The notes beneath the pieces were generated by a model, which made no database searches, was not told where the DNA came from, and worked only from the letters and a program-made list of their open reading frames with translations. Of a stretch of 64,000 nucleotides of DNA, positions 33,667-45,333 are shown one piece after another. The first letter of the stretch is position 1. Each line of letters starts with the position of its first letter. The translations under genes were made by a program, and so were the position numbers. The DNA is from Lineus longissimus (taxonomy: Eukaryota; Nemertea; Pilidiophora; Heteronemertea; Lineidae): NCBI RefSeq assembly GCF_910592395.1, contig NC_088317.1, positions 13,394,001 through 13,458,000 of the forward strand, written 5' to 3'.

Positions 33667-34560
33667 CTAATCGAACCACTCACGACACAGCACACCATCA
33701 GGCCAGAAATACTCCTCGAGTAGCGCATGCTTATCCTCCATGTCCACAATAATCTTTGCTGATTGGGTTCCCCTGATTTTGCTTTTAATGAGACGAACCG
33801 TAGGTGATTGAATATTGCGATTTAATAGGAACGTAACAATCGATTCGGAGGTTGAGCGAGGCGAGATGAATCCAACGAAGAGAGGTGCTCTCCTTCGACG
33901 TGGCCGCCGTACTACACCGACAAATCCGCAGTTTTCGGTTAAGTGAGGGTCATTATGATGACCCTCTCACATTTCTGTTGGTTTTGAAGAGCTCGTAGCT
34001 CTCTCGGTTGTGCATTGATTCGTAGAGATGATTGTATCGATATTCCTTGGTGGCGGGTTGGTTTGTCGGTTGGTTTTTTTCCGATGACTCCCTTGCGAAT
34101 TCGGATGACTTGCTGGTGTCCACAGTCACCTTGTTATCGCGGTGAACTGATTCCTGCGGTTTGGGTGCTTTCGAGGTCGCAGCAACAGCATATGACTCAC
34201 TCGAAAATGTCATCTTTGTAATGTCGCGTCAACTGCGCTGAGCCTTGATCGAAGTGCAGCTGCTTCTATCTTGACAGCTGGAAGCTCAGTATCGTCTCTT
34301 TCTAAAAGTTTCGAAACACTTTCGGCGGTTGATTTTAAGTCCGATTTGAGCAGTTTCAAGTTTTCGCAGCTTACTCACACCTGAGTCGCGTGACTCTTTG
34401 ATTCTCTCCCAACCAAGCTTTATTTCATTGAATTCCCCGGGCAGTTTACCTGACATGTTACACTTTTTGTCTGATGAGTTTAGACGGGACGAGAAATCAG
34501 ATTTCATTTCGTTCAAGTGTTTTTCAAGCTTATCGGTTCTGCTTTTTTCCCGTTCTAGAG
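33667..34560 (-). pseudogene. LINE ORF1 remnant
   Basis: Three frame-shifted pieces. 34516-34286 is charged and coiled-coil-like. 34213-33953 is Ser/Lys/Gln-rich. About 33940-33667 is open to a TAG, with CGFVGVVRRPRRRRAPLFVG and EYFWPDGVLCREWFD at its C-terminus. The basic and Trp-Pro-x-Gly-Val-x-Cys-Arg-Glu-Trp ending is like LINE nucleic-acid chaperone ORF1 proteins. Position directly before ORF2 supports the call. Confidence 0.6.
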
Positions 34561-34599
34561 ATCTAACAAGTTGAAAGGTATGGTACGGTAATATGTGCT

Positions 34600-34890
34600 A
34601 GAAAAAAAGGGAGGCTTCCGAAAACAAGATCGGCGGTAGTGTGCCATCTAGTGAGGAATAACATAACCAACTTATACAGGCAGATCCACGTATTGCGTCA
34701 AGGGATGACCGACGCGCTGATTAGCGCGTCAATGACGCGCCAATGACGCGAATTTAGGGATGACACTTGTGATTTGGACTGTAAATCTGAATATCATTCC
34801 TGCACGTAAATATACAGTAATGTTGCGGCTGCATGATAAATGCCCCCCCCCCCCCCCCCCCCACCCGTGCCATAGCTAGGATCGTCGATG
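34600..34890. other. Intergenic, with C homopolymer
   Basis: Contains a tract of about 18 C near 34843-34861 and GACGCG repeats at 34705-34750. No gene. Confidence 0.5.
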
Positions 34891-35895
34891 TTATGCAGAA
34901 AATTTAAATGAGCTTACGAAATCCTTCCTAAATGAGGCACTGACCAATAAATAGATATAAAAGTTAAGACAGGGGTTGAGTGTCAGTATGAAATGGCAAA
35001 TTAGAATGCTTAGAACCATCAATGCTGGATAGGCTGCGGCAACTTTTGGTATGAAATATCTCCAAACAATCTCCGCAAGTGGATAACATCCGAGACAAAA
35101 TATAAACGCGAACGCTACCACCATCATCATGGCAGTAAGGTGGCGTTCCTGCGTCTCATTTTTCTCTGTGATGCCACCATATTTGAGATTATGTATGTCC
35201 TTGCTCTGCTGCCTGAATTTTATCAAAATCGATACGTTTAGAATGAGAACTATGATCGGCGGTGCGTAGTTGACGATGACGTAGAAAAACATCAAAATAA
35301 ATCCCTCAAGCCACGGAGGGAACTCTGTCGGGTTGACGCAAACCGGGTTGGCATATCTCTGGTAGTATTTCCATAATTTCACCAAACTGAAGACAAGGTG
35401 AAAGCAAATATTGAATGCATAACAAGCCCTGGCTTTCTTTACTGTGCACCATGAAGCAGCCTTTAGGGGTAAGCATACAGCCACAAACCGATCAATGGAG
35501 ATTATAATGACATTCCAAACGTGGACACCGAGGAACACAAATAGGCTGTAGTACAGTTCTTTACACATGAAATCGCCGTAAAATCTCCAAACATCAGGTA
35601 AATTGTTCACTAATAACCTCTGGCCAAATCCAAAGAAAAGAACCCCATTATCTCCCAATGCCAAAGCTCGGAAGTGGTAAGACATCACCACGCTTTGGCG
35701 CTTTTGAATTCTTTTCGTCATGACTATAAATACAAACGTGTTACCGATGAAACCCAGTGAAAATGCTATACAAGGTAAGTAGAAATCAACAATCCTCCTA
35801 AACGTCAGTATCCATGTATAATTTCCAATGTAAGACCTACCGGTTGTCACCTGGTTTACGTCTGGTGACGTTTCGGTTTCATTCAAACCCATCAT
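34891..35895 (-). CDS. Class A G-protein-coupled receptor (peptide-receptor-like), paralogue 1
   Basis: An intact intronless frame of 334 residues with seven hydrophobic segments, so an integral plasma-membrane receptor coupling to G proteins. Landmarks: TM1 with GFIGNTFVF (the conserved Asn), TM2 with ALALGDN, an extracellular Cys in FMCKELYYS pairing with the ECL2 Cys in NPVCVNP, TM3 ending SIDRFVAVCLPL (DRF replaces the usual DRY), TM6 with FCLGCYPL (variant of CWxP) and TM7 NPCLNFYIYLL (NPxxY). N-glycosylation sites NETE and NYTW lie in the short N-terminus. The C-tail after SASFRKDF is very short. A close paralogue lies 3.5 kb away in the same orientation. Ligand unknown; the start at 35895 gives a normal length. 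Confidence 0.93.
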   Translation of the reverse strand: MMGLNETETSPDVNQVTTGRSYIGNYTWILTFRRIVDFYLPCIAFSLGFIGNTFVFIVMTKRIQKRQSVVMSYHFRALALGDNGVLFFGFGQRLLVNNLPDVWRFYGDFMCKELYYSLFVFLGVHVWNVIIISIDRFVAVCLPLKAASWCTVKKARACYAFNICFHLVFSLVKLWKYYQRYANPVCVNPTEFPPWLEGFILMFFYVIVNYAPPIIVLILNVSILIKFRQQSKDIHNLKYGGITEKNETQERHLTAMMMVVAFAFIFCLGCYPLAEIVWRYFIPKVAAAYPALMVLSILICHFILTLNPCLNFYIYLLVSASFRKDFVSSFKFSA

Positions 35896-35899
35896 GATT

Positions 35900-36508
35900 C
35901 AAACTGATCGGGTCAGGTCACAAGTTCGATTGTCTTACTCCTCGGAAGAGCTTTTTCGCATTTATTGCACCGCGAAATATTCCTTGTCTAGAGCGTCGAT
36001 CTTCGTTGGACCAACCAAATGATCTCCTTGACCAAGTGTGAGGAAAAATAGGACGGGTATAAAACAGTTTTGATCTGGCAAGGGCGTAGCTAGCACTTTT
36101 GAAATTATTTGGCCAAAATTATACCCCCTGCCCTCCTCCTCTAGGCCACCTGTCTGGAGAATCCAACCACCGTTACAAAGCGGATTCCCATACCCGATCG
36201 TACTTGAATGCTGCTGAGACTGTCCACACGCCACCAAATCACGTTACTACTGGCTTTATTTGGCTGATGGCGAAGCAGGAAAAAAAGAACAATTGAAAGC
36301 TTGTCAAGCTTTACGTCGAAGCTGGTGACTGTAGGGTAGATCGAAGCAATTGAATGCCCGATCAACCGATAGGCTTGTCCTGCTGAAAAAAACAGTTGAA
36401 CCCCGCGCCGACAGGCTCCTCAAAATCTATTGTGCTGAAAGATACTGTGTTATGAGCATTGTATGTCATGTATAATAATAATCAATTCCAGTCTATTCCC
36501 ATGTGGTC
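35900..36508. other. Upstream region of receptor paralogue 1
   Basis: No exon recognised. It presumably contains the promoter, but no clear TATA or initiator could be assigned. Confidence 0.35.
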
Positions 36509-36517
36509 CTAAACTCC

Positions 36518-37064
36518 GGTAACCGGAAAAACGCCGACCTACCGACCGACCGACCGACCGACCGACCGACCGACCGACCGACCGACTGACCTGCCAACCT
36601 ACTCATAAGTCAATGTGATATATCCAATCCACGATAGCAGGTCATATGAAATGAAATTGTAAACAAGCGCACGTAAGCTGGTCGAATGACAACAAACGCA
36701 TGTTGCGCGTTGCAGTTCATGCATTGCATCGGTCGAGACACTCGAGTAGAAAAACTACAGTGCATATACTAGGCCCAAATCATGTTTTTATATCAACCGA
36801 CCATGTAGACAAAGCATATCTTTAGAGTATCGTTATCAGTTCCTTACCGCGTGGGCTCGTTTTCCCGGTATAATTGACTGGAGATGCTGCTGTCAGACAC
36901 GTCGGACTCCATCACGCCCATTGCGCTGGGCACTACACAGGTACATGTGCTATAGAGAAGCGAAAGGGATACTGCATATGACGGTAGGTTGGCAGGTCAG
37001 TCGGTCGGTCGGTCGGTCAGTCGGTCAGTCGGTCGGTCGGTCGGTCGGCGTTTTTCCGGTTACC
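36518..37064. mobile_element. TIR element with GACC microsatellite arms and 9-bp target duplication
   Basis: The ends read GGTAACCGGAAAAACGCCGA and its complement. Each arm then runs into a (GACC)n/(GGTC)n tract and on into GACTGACCTGCCAACCTAC. CTAAACTCC is directly repeated on both sides (36509-36517 and 37065-37073). A perfect 9-bp duplication points to a Mutator-like origin. The element is 547 bases and non-coding. Confidence 0.85.
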
Positions 37065-37199
37065 CTAAACTCCTAGCATTTACTTACTGTTTGTCCTTTT
37101 GTATCCGTCATGTATATTTCTATGTCCTGTCTATATTTCTGTGTATGTTCGGCTCTATTATAGATTATGTGACTTGTGTCAATTGGTTTAATAAAGCCT

Positions 37200-37232
37200 T
37201 TGGTAATTCTTGGTAATTCTTGGTAATTCTTG
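37200..37232 (+). repeat. 11-bp tandem triplet TGGTAATTCTT
   Basis: Three uninterrupted copies. Confidence 0.9.
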
Positions 37233-37457
37233 TATAGATAGGAGAAACGATTCATTTTGGCAACACGAATTGCTCTTGCGTTTCATGATAATCGCGTGAA
37301 ACATCAGGACCTGACGGGATTTGCCACATTCACTCCTCATACATGGTTGTAATCATGATCAAAATACTAATAACAGAAAATGGTTTGGAGTCCCTACGCA
37401 GACCTAAATACCGCTACTTAAATGTATTTTCTAAGTGGCCGTTAAAAATGACATTAA

Positions 37458-37585
37458 AGAGTTTTCGCAAAGCCCCCGAAACGTCCACGTGAACGCCAAT
37501 CCCATTGTTCGAATTCGTTATCAGGAGGTCGTATAATGAGAAAGGCATTCACGTTGGCGTTTCGGGGATTTGCCAAAACTCCCTA
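37458..37585. repeat. Small foldback
   Basis: AGTTTTCGCAAAGCCCCCGA followed by AACG-CCACGTGAA faces its near reverse complement (AACGCCAACGTGAAT, then ATTTGCCAAAACT) about 80 bases away. The whole is about 125 bases and may be a MITE. Confidence 0.6.
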
Positions 37586-37589
37586 TTGA

Positions 37590-39450
37590 ATCATTTACCT
37601 GTATGTGCGGCACTCCTGGTTGGATAGAGATGTGAAACACCCCGCAATCCAGAGTTGTGAATGCATAATACGTGAGCGTGAGAACCGCGTCTATCTAGTT
37701 GTAAATTATTGACATTATGTACATAATATACATTCTCTTCGATATCCCAAAATGGCTACCGCGTCATCACGCGAAAACACTGTAACTTAATAACTACAGA
37801 CGGTTTTGGATAGCAGGGTAAATGCATCTTTTGAAAATAATTGGTTAATTTTAGCGTGCATGCATGGAGTAACTACTAATATATCTATACGTTTGATTAT
37901 AAGAACAACGTTTACGTGATTTGGCAACTCTTTGGATAATTTCTTGTTTTACTGTGTTCGCAACAATTAATGAAGTATACCATTCGAAGTAATAAGGGTC
38001 ATGTCAAATGAGCGTCACGTCACGTATCAGTGATAAAAGATCCGGTCGAAGTTGAACGAAAATAGCCCCTTTAAAAAATGGAATTGCCTTACCCTATCGG
38101 GGCAGGGCATGCATAGTATAAGACTTTTTGAAAATCATATAAGAAATTAGTATGGTTTGTAAGGCAAATTTTTTGAAATTTCCAGATTTTTGGCTCGATG
38201 CTTTATTGCCATAGCATTTTTTGACTGGAGCCCATATCATAGGTTGATTAGTAAACGCTTAGTATACGGACAAACCTCAACCAATCGACGAGTTTTACAA
38301 TTTTTTGCTCTCTGTACATACGTATACGCAACTTCGACCTGGAGACGAGAGTTTGCTGGAATAATTTTCTTGTGGAGAATATTGCCCGAATACAGACAGA
38401 AGTTTCAACCTTCGGCGGAGACTATAAGTCCAACGACGAAGGCTGTTTCACAAAAAGAGCACTACTCTCTATAGATGATTTTGTCTTTCAAAGTAAAAAA
38501 AGAATGCTTTCTGGCCATCACCAACGGTGATCATCACTCGTTGCTTCACCATTACTGATTATCTGAGTCATGTGCTTTCATCAACGTATTCTGATAGGTT
38601 GAGTAGAATATTGAACCTCGCACTTCGATGCTAGAATTTCGTAGTTCGAAGTTCGTCGTTCGCAATTCGTATTTCGATTGATCCTTCTCGGCTCTCGTAC
38701 AAGATGCACAACGTTAACTTCATGTTTTGTTTATTTGTGAGAGGTCTACATTGTTGGATCAGTGTATTCGGTTCATTCAAGAGAATAATGGCCTCACGAT
38801 GTGTGTTAATTGAATCTCCAATATAGTCAGGAAAAAATAATCATGAGGAACAAGGCATTTACCTAGAATACCTAAGCGAAATCGATAGATTATTGCTGCG
38901 CACCAGATATATGAAGCTCCCTCCTCACCGTCTGTCTGTGATGTGGTTCGGGGTGTCGAAGCGGCACAGACCTCGGGGCAGACTGCTTTGAGCCGATTAA
39001 CTTCACGGCTTATTAGATTTACTCTGGTAATAAAACATGCATTGCATAACATTTCGTATTTTGCATCAGAAAATAAGTAAATCTAATAGTCCTGAATTAC
39101 ATATTATATATTCAACCACGTTTCCATCTGAGCAGAGGAAGCATTTTGATTCTGAAAAATGCTAATCTGCATGAACTTACAAAAGGGGGTAACTCTTCAA
39201 AATACAATAACCTACACTAATGCTGATGCCCGTACCGCCATACCAAACATGCCAATGTCACTAAATTAAACCCGTCACTGTTCACATCGCCAATACTATG
39301 ATCATCTGGTGAGGCTCGAAAGAGATGAGAATCTTTAGCACAGAGGAACGCGGGCGCAACTAAAACGTGTTGACACGCCCGTTAAAGCGACTGGGCTCCA
39401 AAGCTCATGATAATGGCGCGCCTATCTCTCAGCATAATGTTAGTCCAAGA
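37590..39450. other. Intergenic between receptor paralogues
   Basis: No convincing exon on either strand. About 38630-38675 is a diverged run of TTCG-containing repeats. Confidence 0.4.
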
Positions 39451-39453
39451 GCT

Positions 39454-40476
39454 TCACTCCATATGTGTTGCACAAAACTTAAATAATCGTGCGAAGTCTT
39501 TCCTAAACGAGGCACTAACCAATAAATATATATAAAAGTTAAGGCAGGGATTTAGAGTTACCAAGAAATTGAAAATTAATATGCTAAGCAGCTGCATCAT
39601 TGGATGGGCTACTGCAACGTTTGGTATACAATAGTTCCAAACAATAATTGAAAGTGGATAACAACCCAGACAGATTATAAACGTAAAGGCTACTACCATC
39701 ATCATCACCGTTAAATGGCGTTCCTGATCCTCATTTTTCTTTTTGTTGCCACTTTCGCCCATTAGTTGTATTTCCTTGCCCCGTCGCCTGAATTTTATCA
39801 AAATCGATATATTTAGGATGAGAACTATTATCGGGGGTGCGTAGTTGACGATGACGTAATAAACCATCAAAGAATATTCCTCAAACCGCGATGGGAATTC
39901 CGGTGGGTTAATGCAATGGTCGTCGTTGTTCGGGGTTGCATGCTTCTGGTAATATTTCCATAGTTTCGCCGAATTGAAGACAAGATGAAAGCAAATATTG
40001 AATACATAACAAGTCCTGGCTTTCTTTACTGTGCACCATGCAGCAGCCTGAAGAGGTACGCATACAGCCACAAACCGATCAATGGCGATTATAATGACAT
40101 TCCAAACGTGGACACCGAGGAACACAAATAGGCTGTAGTACAGTTCCTTACACAGAAAATCACCATGGTGTTCCCAAGCATAGGGTATGAAATAGTTTAT
40201 AATTAACCTTTGGCCGAATCCAAGTGTTAAAATAGCATTATCACCTAAGGCCAACGCTCGGAAGTGGTAAGACATTACGACGTTTTTGTACTTCCTAAGT
40301 CGCCTCGTCATGATTATGAAAATCATGGTATTTCCTAGAAAACCTAAAGAAAATATCACACAAGGTATGTAGAAATCAACTAGGGTTATAAAAGTCACCA
40401 GCAAAGTGTCATCTGCATCACTGTCATGTGTCACTGTGTTTAGATCTGGAGGCATTTCGATGTCTTTCAAATCCAC
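39454..40476 (-). CDS. Class A G-protein-coupled receptor (peptide-receptor-like), paralogue 2
   Basis: An intact intronless frame of 340 residues, closely similar to the receptor at 34891-35895 throughout the membrane domain. Shared stretches include ELYYSLFVFLGVHVWNVIII, DRFVAVC and YVIVNYAPPIIVLILN. TM1 has GFLGNTMIF and TM2 ALALGDN. TM3 ends AIDRFVAV, TM6 has ICLGCYPL and TM7 NPCLNFYIYLL. ECL2 carries DDHCINPPEF, longer than in paralogue 1 by a few residues. The N-terminus differs and lacks the NETE site; a DSDADDTLL acidic patch may contribute to ligand binding. Tandem duplication is the simplest origin. Ligand unknown. Confidence 0.93.
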   Translation of the reverse strand: MDLKDIEMPPDLNTVTHDSDADDTLLVTFITLVDFYIPCVIFSLGFLGNTMIFIIMTRRLRKYKNVVMSYHFRALALGDNAILTLGFGQRLIINYFIPYAWEHHGDFLCKELYYSLFVFLGVHVWNVIIIAIDRFVAVCVPLQAAAWCTVKKARTCYVFNICFHLVFNSAKLWKYYQKHATPNNDDHCINPPEFPSRFEEYSLMVYYVIVNYAPPIIVLILNISILIKFRRRGKEIQLMGESGNKKKNEDQERHLTVMMMVVAFTFIICLGCYPLSIIVWNYCIPNVAVAHPMMQLLSILIFNFLVTLNPCLNFYIYLLVSASFRKDFARLFKFCATHME

Positions 40477-40479
40477 TAA

Positions 40480-42520
40480 CCAAAGGGTGCAATAGAAGTA
40501 GGCTACGAATTATCGAGATACGACGCGCCTACATGTAATGTATTCATTAAAAAATGTACTACATAATGTACTACAGCTCTATAATCCAAGCATTTCCTTC
40601 ACGCAGATCTCTCGAGACGATTAGGGGAAGGTTCCAAGGGGAGATTTGGAATGAGTGCTTATTAGATTGGCACAACTCTTCCTGCTGTACTGTACTGTAC
40701 CAGTCCTGGTGACGTTTAACTTTTACCGTAGTTCCTACATTGAGTAATACAAAGTGTAATACATACATTTGTTCATATCCTTTTGACCCTCAGTGTCAAT
40801 TTTATTCTGAGGGTTAGCCGCAGATAGATCACCCACGAGGTGCACTGTGAGGGGGCCTTGCGTATGCGAATAAGCTCTGGAACTTAGGCCAAAAACTTTC
40901 CCCACAGTATGTTGAGGCGCAATGTCACACTAGGCCTACCTCTAGTAATTATCACAATAAAACCCATCGTCAAATCTCAAATATATGCTGTTCCAGTGGT
41001 GTATTCCCTAAAATTGCTAGACTAAACGAAGAAAAAGACATGAATGATAAGTAAACTCGATTGTTATGTCATGGATGCACTCCGGCCGTTCAGATGTATA
41101 TACATTTCTGTAGTGGAAACGCCAGAATGAATGAGATCAAGGCTACGTAGACGTGTTGTCTTTGATGTTCAGACCGAGTGGCGACATGGTGCGCTACCGG
41201 TGGATCAAGTACGACTCTTTGCTGCGTTATGGATTTGGAAAGTGCCGCCTTTGGTCGGGCATGCATGATTTCCAGTACTTTGATAGTAAGGACTGGAAGG
41301 CCCATGTGTGTGGGGAGGTTAAAGTGATGGCCTATAACATCTGTGTCACGTCAGGATAATACAACGGTAAAGAAACAGCATTGACGTCACGCTCAAGCAC
41401 AATGGTCTCATCCACGGACAGGGACGGTTAGAGACCTTTCGTTCCAAAGTACATGAATTTATGTCATCAGATCTTATTTCCGCGAGAAATCAAATCTCCA
41501 AACCTGATCTTTGTCCGAATCAATTTTAGGTTATTTCGAACAGATGGATCATAGAGATTTAAGCTGCATAACAGGTGCATGTCATCCACATTGTTTTCTC
41601 GTGTCAACCAATCTCTTATTTGTTTTTTCAGAGGCATTTGACCACATTAAGTCATAGAACCTAATCTATATTTAACCAAACCGACCACCATCCTTAGACG
41701 ATGGCCCCGACTCGTAAATGTACAGGTTAGCTCGACAACACTGGCCTTACGAGAACGCACCCTACTGCCCTCCAATCGGTTGACTCTGACACCGATAGCC
41801 TTGTTCTTATGTCGCATCTGTGTAATGAAGTAGGCGCAAATGAACGCTCACCATAACTGTGATAGGACTTAAAACGTCAAGCCGACGTACCGGCAGTGTC
41901 CGTCAATCACAAAGACTCCTCCTGCAGGATGGATAAAGACGCACAACGCCGTTAGATTGGCATGTAAAGCCAAATCCATTCAGACATGGAACTGACAAGA
42001 ACATACACAACACTAAACCCTGCATCGATATGGTTGTCCAATGTGACGTGTCTCGAGGACCAGAATCACAAAAGCCTATTGCCTTTAATCAGAAGCAAAA
42101 CAAACTTGTCCATATTCTGAAAATCCTAAAATTACTCCAGAATCAAAGAGATCTAACGTAAATCATTTTAGAACTAGTAACCCTTAAATAGCGAGGCTGA
42201 TTCATCATTCAGTATGAATAAGTTTTTTTAAATAACGGCTAGTGATGATCAACACAGCTGTGAATAGCTCTGGCTAAAGGGTCCACATATTCATATTCAA
42301 AAATTCGGAAAATGACTAGTCAGTAGGGGATGCTTTCCCACGCGGGGTACATCATTCGTATTTAATCTCGGGTCAGCAAAATAGAAGTGAAGTTATACGC
42401 AACACCGAAGTGCAGTTATCATGCAAGCATCTTTGTTGAAACTTGCATTTGGTGTATACAAAATTTCTGTATACAAAACAGAAGTGTTGACATTTTTATT
42501 CAGGACGTATTATAAGCAAT
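40480..42520. other. Intergenic, no gene recognised
   Basis: Short frames on both strands at 41090-41360 overlap each other and have no domain. A small hairpin (AACCCTCAG/CTGAGGGTT-like) lies at about 40789-40817. Confidence 0.4.
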
Positions 42521-42528
42521 TGGAAATG

Positions 42529-42775
42529 ATTAAATTCAATTACATTAAGCCAGGACTAGGCAATTATTAAATTCAATTAGCCAGGGCCAGACAATTATTA
42601 AATTCAAGTAGCCAGGGCCAGACAATTATCAATTAAACCAGTCAGGACTAGGAAATTATTAAATTCAATTAGCCAGGGCACAATTATTAAATTCAATTAG
42701 CCAGGACTAGGCAATATTAAATTCAATTAGCCAGGGCCAGACAAATATTAAATTCAATTAGCAAGGACTAGGCAA
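42529..42775 (+). repeat. Minisatellite, about 31-33 bp unit, 8 copies
   Basis: Units read AATTATTAAATTCAATTAGC followed by CAGGGCCAGAC or CAGGACTAGGC. The two alternative endings suggest a higher-order pair structure. Confidence 0.9.
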
Positions 42776-42779
42776 CCAC

Positions 42780-44560
42780 CTGTCAGCGCATCCCTGCTAT
42801 TTCAAAAGGAGAGACCGGGGTAGATGGCCATGCACGACGATGTAACCAACCAGGCATCTGAATTGGTCAATGCAACTGGGTTGAAGCGTTTTCAATCTAC
42901 TCCAGGAACCGTCGGTATTGAGTGTGGCACCCCAATGCCAATATAACTTTCAATGCGCATTCAATTCGGTTTTAAAACTCCAGTGGATGCCAGTGAAACG
43001 GATGCGAAAAGAAGAAGAGGCAGCAAGTGGTTGGAAGCCGTACGACCTAACTATTTCGATACGACTCCCAGCGTCGAAGTCGCCGTTGGGGATGAAATAA
43101 GAGCATTTTTGTTGATCGAAACTGATATCTATTTATAGGGCATCCCTTAAAAGAAAAGCGTTATTACCATCTCTTAACTTAACATCATGATACAGATTAT
43201 CCCCTTTTTTTTCTTTCTGAAGAAAGGCTGAATGTTCTACGTGTTTTTCCCCTTACCTCACAGTTAAAAGTATTCCGGTCCAACCAAAAACACGGTCTAA
43301 TGTCTTTAAACAATTAATCTCATTCGCGCCTAGTCCTAAATTCCCATTGTTCTACTGTCTCACCAATGGGTTATAAAGGCAAATCTTAATGACATCGACC
43401 CCCATGAAACAGCTTCCATGGAGGTCGACAGGCCTTAATCGGCGTGGGTAATACACGTGATGTAAGTCAGACCTTGACGTAAAATATTGTTGAATGTGCA
43501 TTATAATGTCATGTAATTCATATTTGGGTTTCCTCAGTCCCTTTCATTAGCTTCCTAATAGTCTGCTGATGAACACAAACCAAGCAAACAAGATAAGCTT
43601 TTGTTGTGTTGCCCAGTGATCAGATTAGTGACAAATACTAACATCTATATATATGAGTACGATCCTTAAGGAAGATATTCCATCAATTTTGGCGCATTTG
43701 GATTGGCGCGGAGAAGGCGACATACTGGTCAGCAAGAACAAAATGATACGTACCAGTTTTTCAATCATCAGGGTCTAATTTTATTTTGTCTAATACTGAT
43801 ATACTGTAGGACAGTACAGATAGAAAAAGAGTACATGTTTTAGCATAATACTGCAATTCCATACATGAAAAAGGAAACAAGACAGGAAAAGGAAAAGGCA
43901 AGAAAATGCAAGCAACTGTATACAACCTGGCAAAGCAGCAGATCTTAAAACGGAGAGTACACTTACACATATGTATACTGAAATATCATCCACATTAGAG
44001 TGAAGGTTTTCAAAAACACAGCAAACACCAAGGTACAGAAAATGAATCAATCAAGATAGGAAAGCTTATTCACTTCGTTCCCGAGAAAACTAAGGTAAGG
44101 ACGATCGATATAGTTGATATATTCTGTACTCCTTTAAGCGCATATACGACACCTTGGTGTCGAGAGCATCAAAAACATAAACGAACAGCATCGTTCGTTT
44201 TAGTTTAGGTTATAACCGTCGAAAAGGAGATGATAATGATAATTTAAATACATGGTCTTTGTTAATTTTGTGTTGTTATGGTCGCCCATACTCTTCCAAT
44301 ATGTAATGACAGCACGATTTGACACCGGGAACCTTCTTAAAAGTAAGTTTTTGGAAAACTGTTATTGTTTTCCGGCCAACATAAATATGCAACCCGCAAT
44401 GATTTTAGGGAATATCTTTTTTTAGAACCAGTGGTTTTTGTGATTCTTAAAACCTCCCAAGATTTCGCTGAAAATCTTTGCGGAGTGCAAATTTGTGGTG
44501 GCCGAATATCAATAAAAGTTTCATGAATGCTTAATTTCTTTTTTCTAAGAGTTTCCAGTT
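42780..44560. other. No gene recognised; includes 3' flank of the receptor below
   Basis: An open frame at 42953-43138 has no domain and is probably chance. The part near 44560 is likely 3' untranslated sequence of the - strand receptor. Confidence 0.4.
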
Positions 44561-44563
44561 TCC

Positions 44564-45333
44564 TTACGGGGATGTATTGTCTCTCATTTGCGTCGGATTT
44601 GATTTCCTTCCATTTGATACAGGACTGCTACCTTCCGTTGACGAACTCAAGTTTGTTCTCATAGATGCGTTGCTGGTCTCGTAGTCGGCCTTCTTGTTCT
44701 TTCGCTTCCAGGCTGAGATGGTGTAGAGGAACGGATTGATAGTCGGGTTCAGCGGCAGGAGGTAAACAGCTATCCAAGGCGCGAACGCATCGGGCATTAC
44801 AACGCCACATAATGCAGCCACCTTGATGACAATAAGCGGCACCCAACACAGAAAATCTGTGAAACAATGATGATTAATTTCTTCGCCAAAGCAAGATCCT
44901 TCGCCTTTTGGGACTTCGCGGCGTTTATATCACGGATATCATTCAGAGCATTCTGGCTGCTTTTGTAGTGGCAGTAGATAGATAAATAGGCAAAGGATAT
45001 GTATGTGAACGCTGCAAAGTTCAGAAGGAAGAGAGATAGGGTGTACTCCCAGCCGACCGCGCTGACTCCTTTGTTTGGATTGAACGACAGACAAACACTG
45101 TTAGTGACGTAGAAATCGGTGAAGAAGTCACCACCGAATAGAGGTAGGACGGCCAAGAAGATAGATAACACCCAACCAATCACAATCAGAGGTATGGCTG
45201 ACTTCAGGGTAGCCTCGGTATCTTAAAAGTAAAAACGATATTAATAAGTCTGTCGGTGGTTATGAGAACCAGCATGTAGACTGACATCTCACTGGAGACT
45301 GTTGACAAGATGTTTGCAATGGTTCACGATGCA
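44564..45333 (-). pseudogene. 7TM region (TM3-TM7 and tail) of the lectin-LDLa-LRR receptor, frameshifted
   Basis: Continues the receptor 3' of 45334 in several frames. The TM3 region reads MSVYMLVLITTDRLINI (DRL in place of DRY) at about 45280. TM4 and TM5 (IVIGWVLSIFLAVLPLFGG to YISFAYLSIYCHYKSS) run 45210-44870. TM6-TM7 read FLCWVPLIVIKV, WIAVYLLPLNPTINPFLY and the tail to a stop at 44564. Frame changes occur near 45310, near 45215 and near 44866, plus the TAG at 45334. TM6 FLCW-P and TM7 NPxxnPFLY signatures are those of LGR/relaxin-type receptors. The tail has LSSSTEGSSPVS, which could be phosphorylated in an intact relative. Confidence 0.85.

Larger units (their letters stand above)
30290..34560 (-). 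mobile_element. Nearly full-length non-LTR retrotransposon (CR1/L2-like superfamily)
   Basis: In - strand order: a coiled-coil/basic ORF1 (34560-33667), an endonuclease-reverse transcriptase ORF2 (33648 to about 30417), and a 3' tail ending GAATAAACAAATATATAT near 30290. Both ORFs carry stops and frame changes. The 21159-21695 fragment belongs to the same family. Clade assignment rests on general appearance only. Confidence 0.85.

Noticed and set aside
42529-42775. CRISPR-like array
   Set aside because: Units are contiguous and diverged with no unique spacers. It is a minisatellite in an animal genome.
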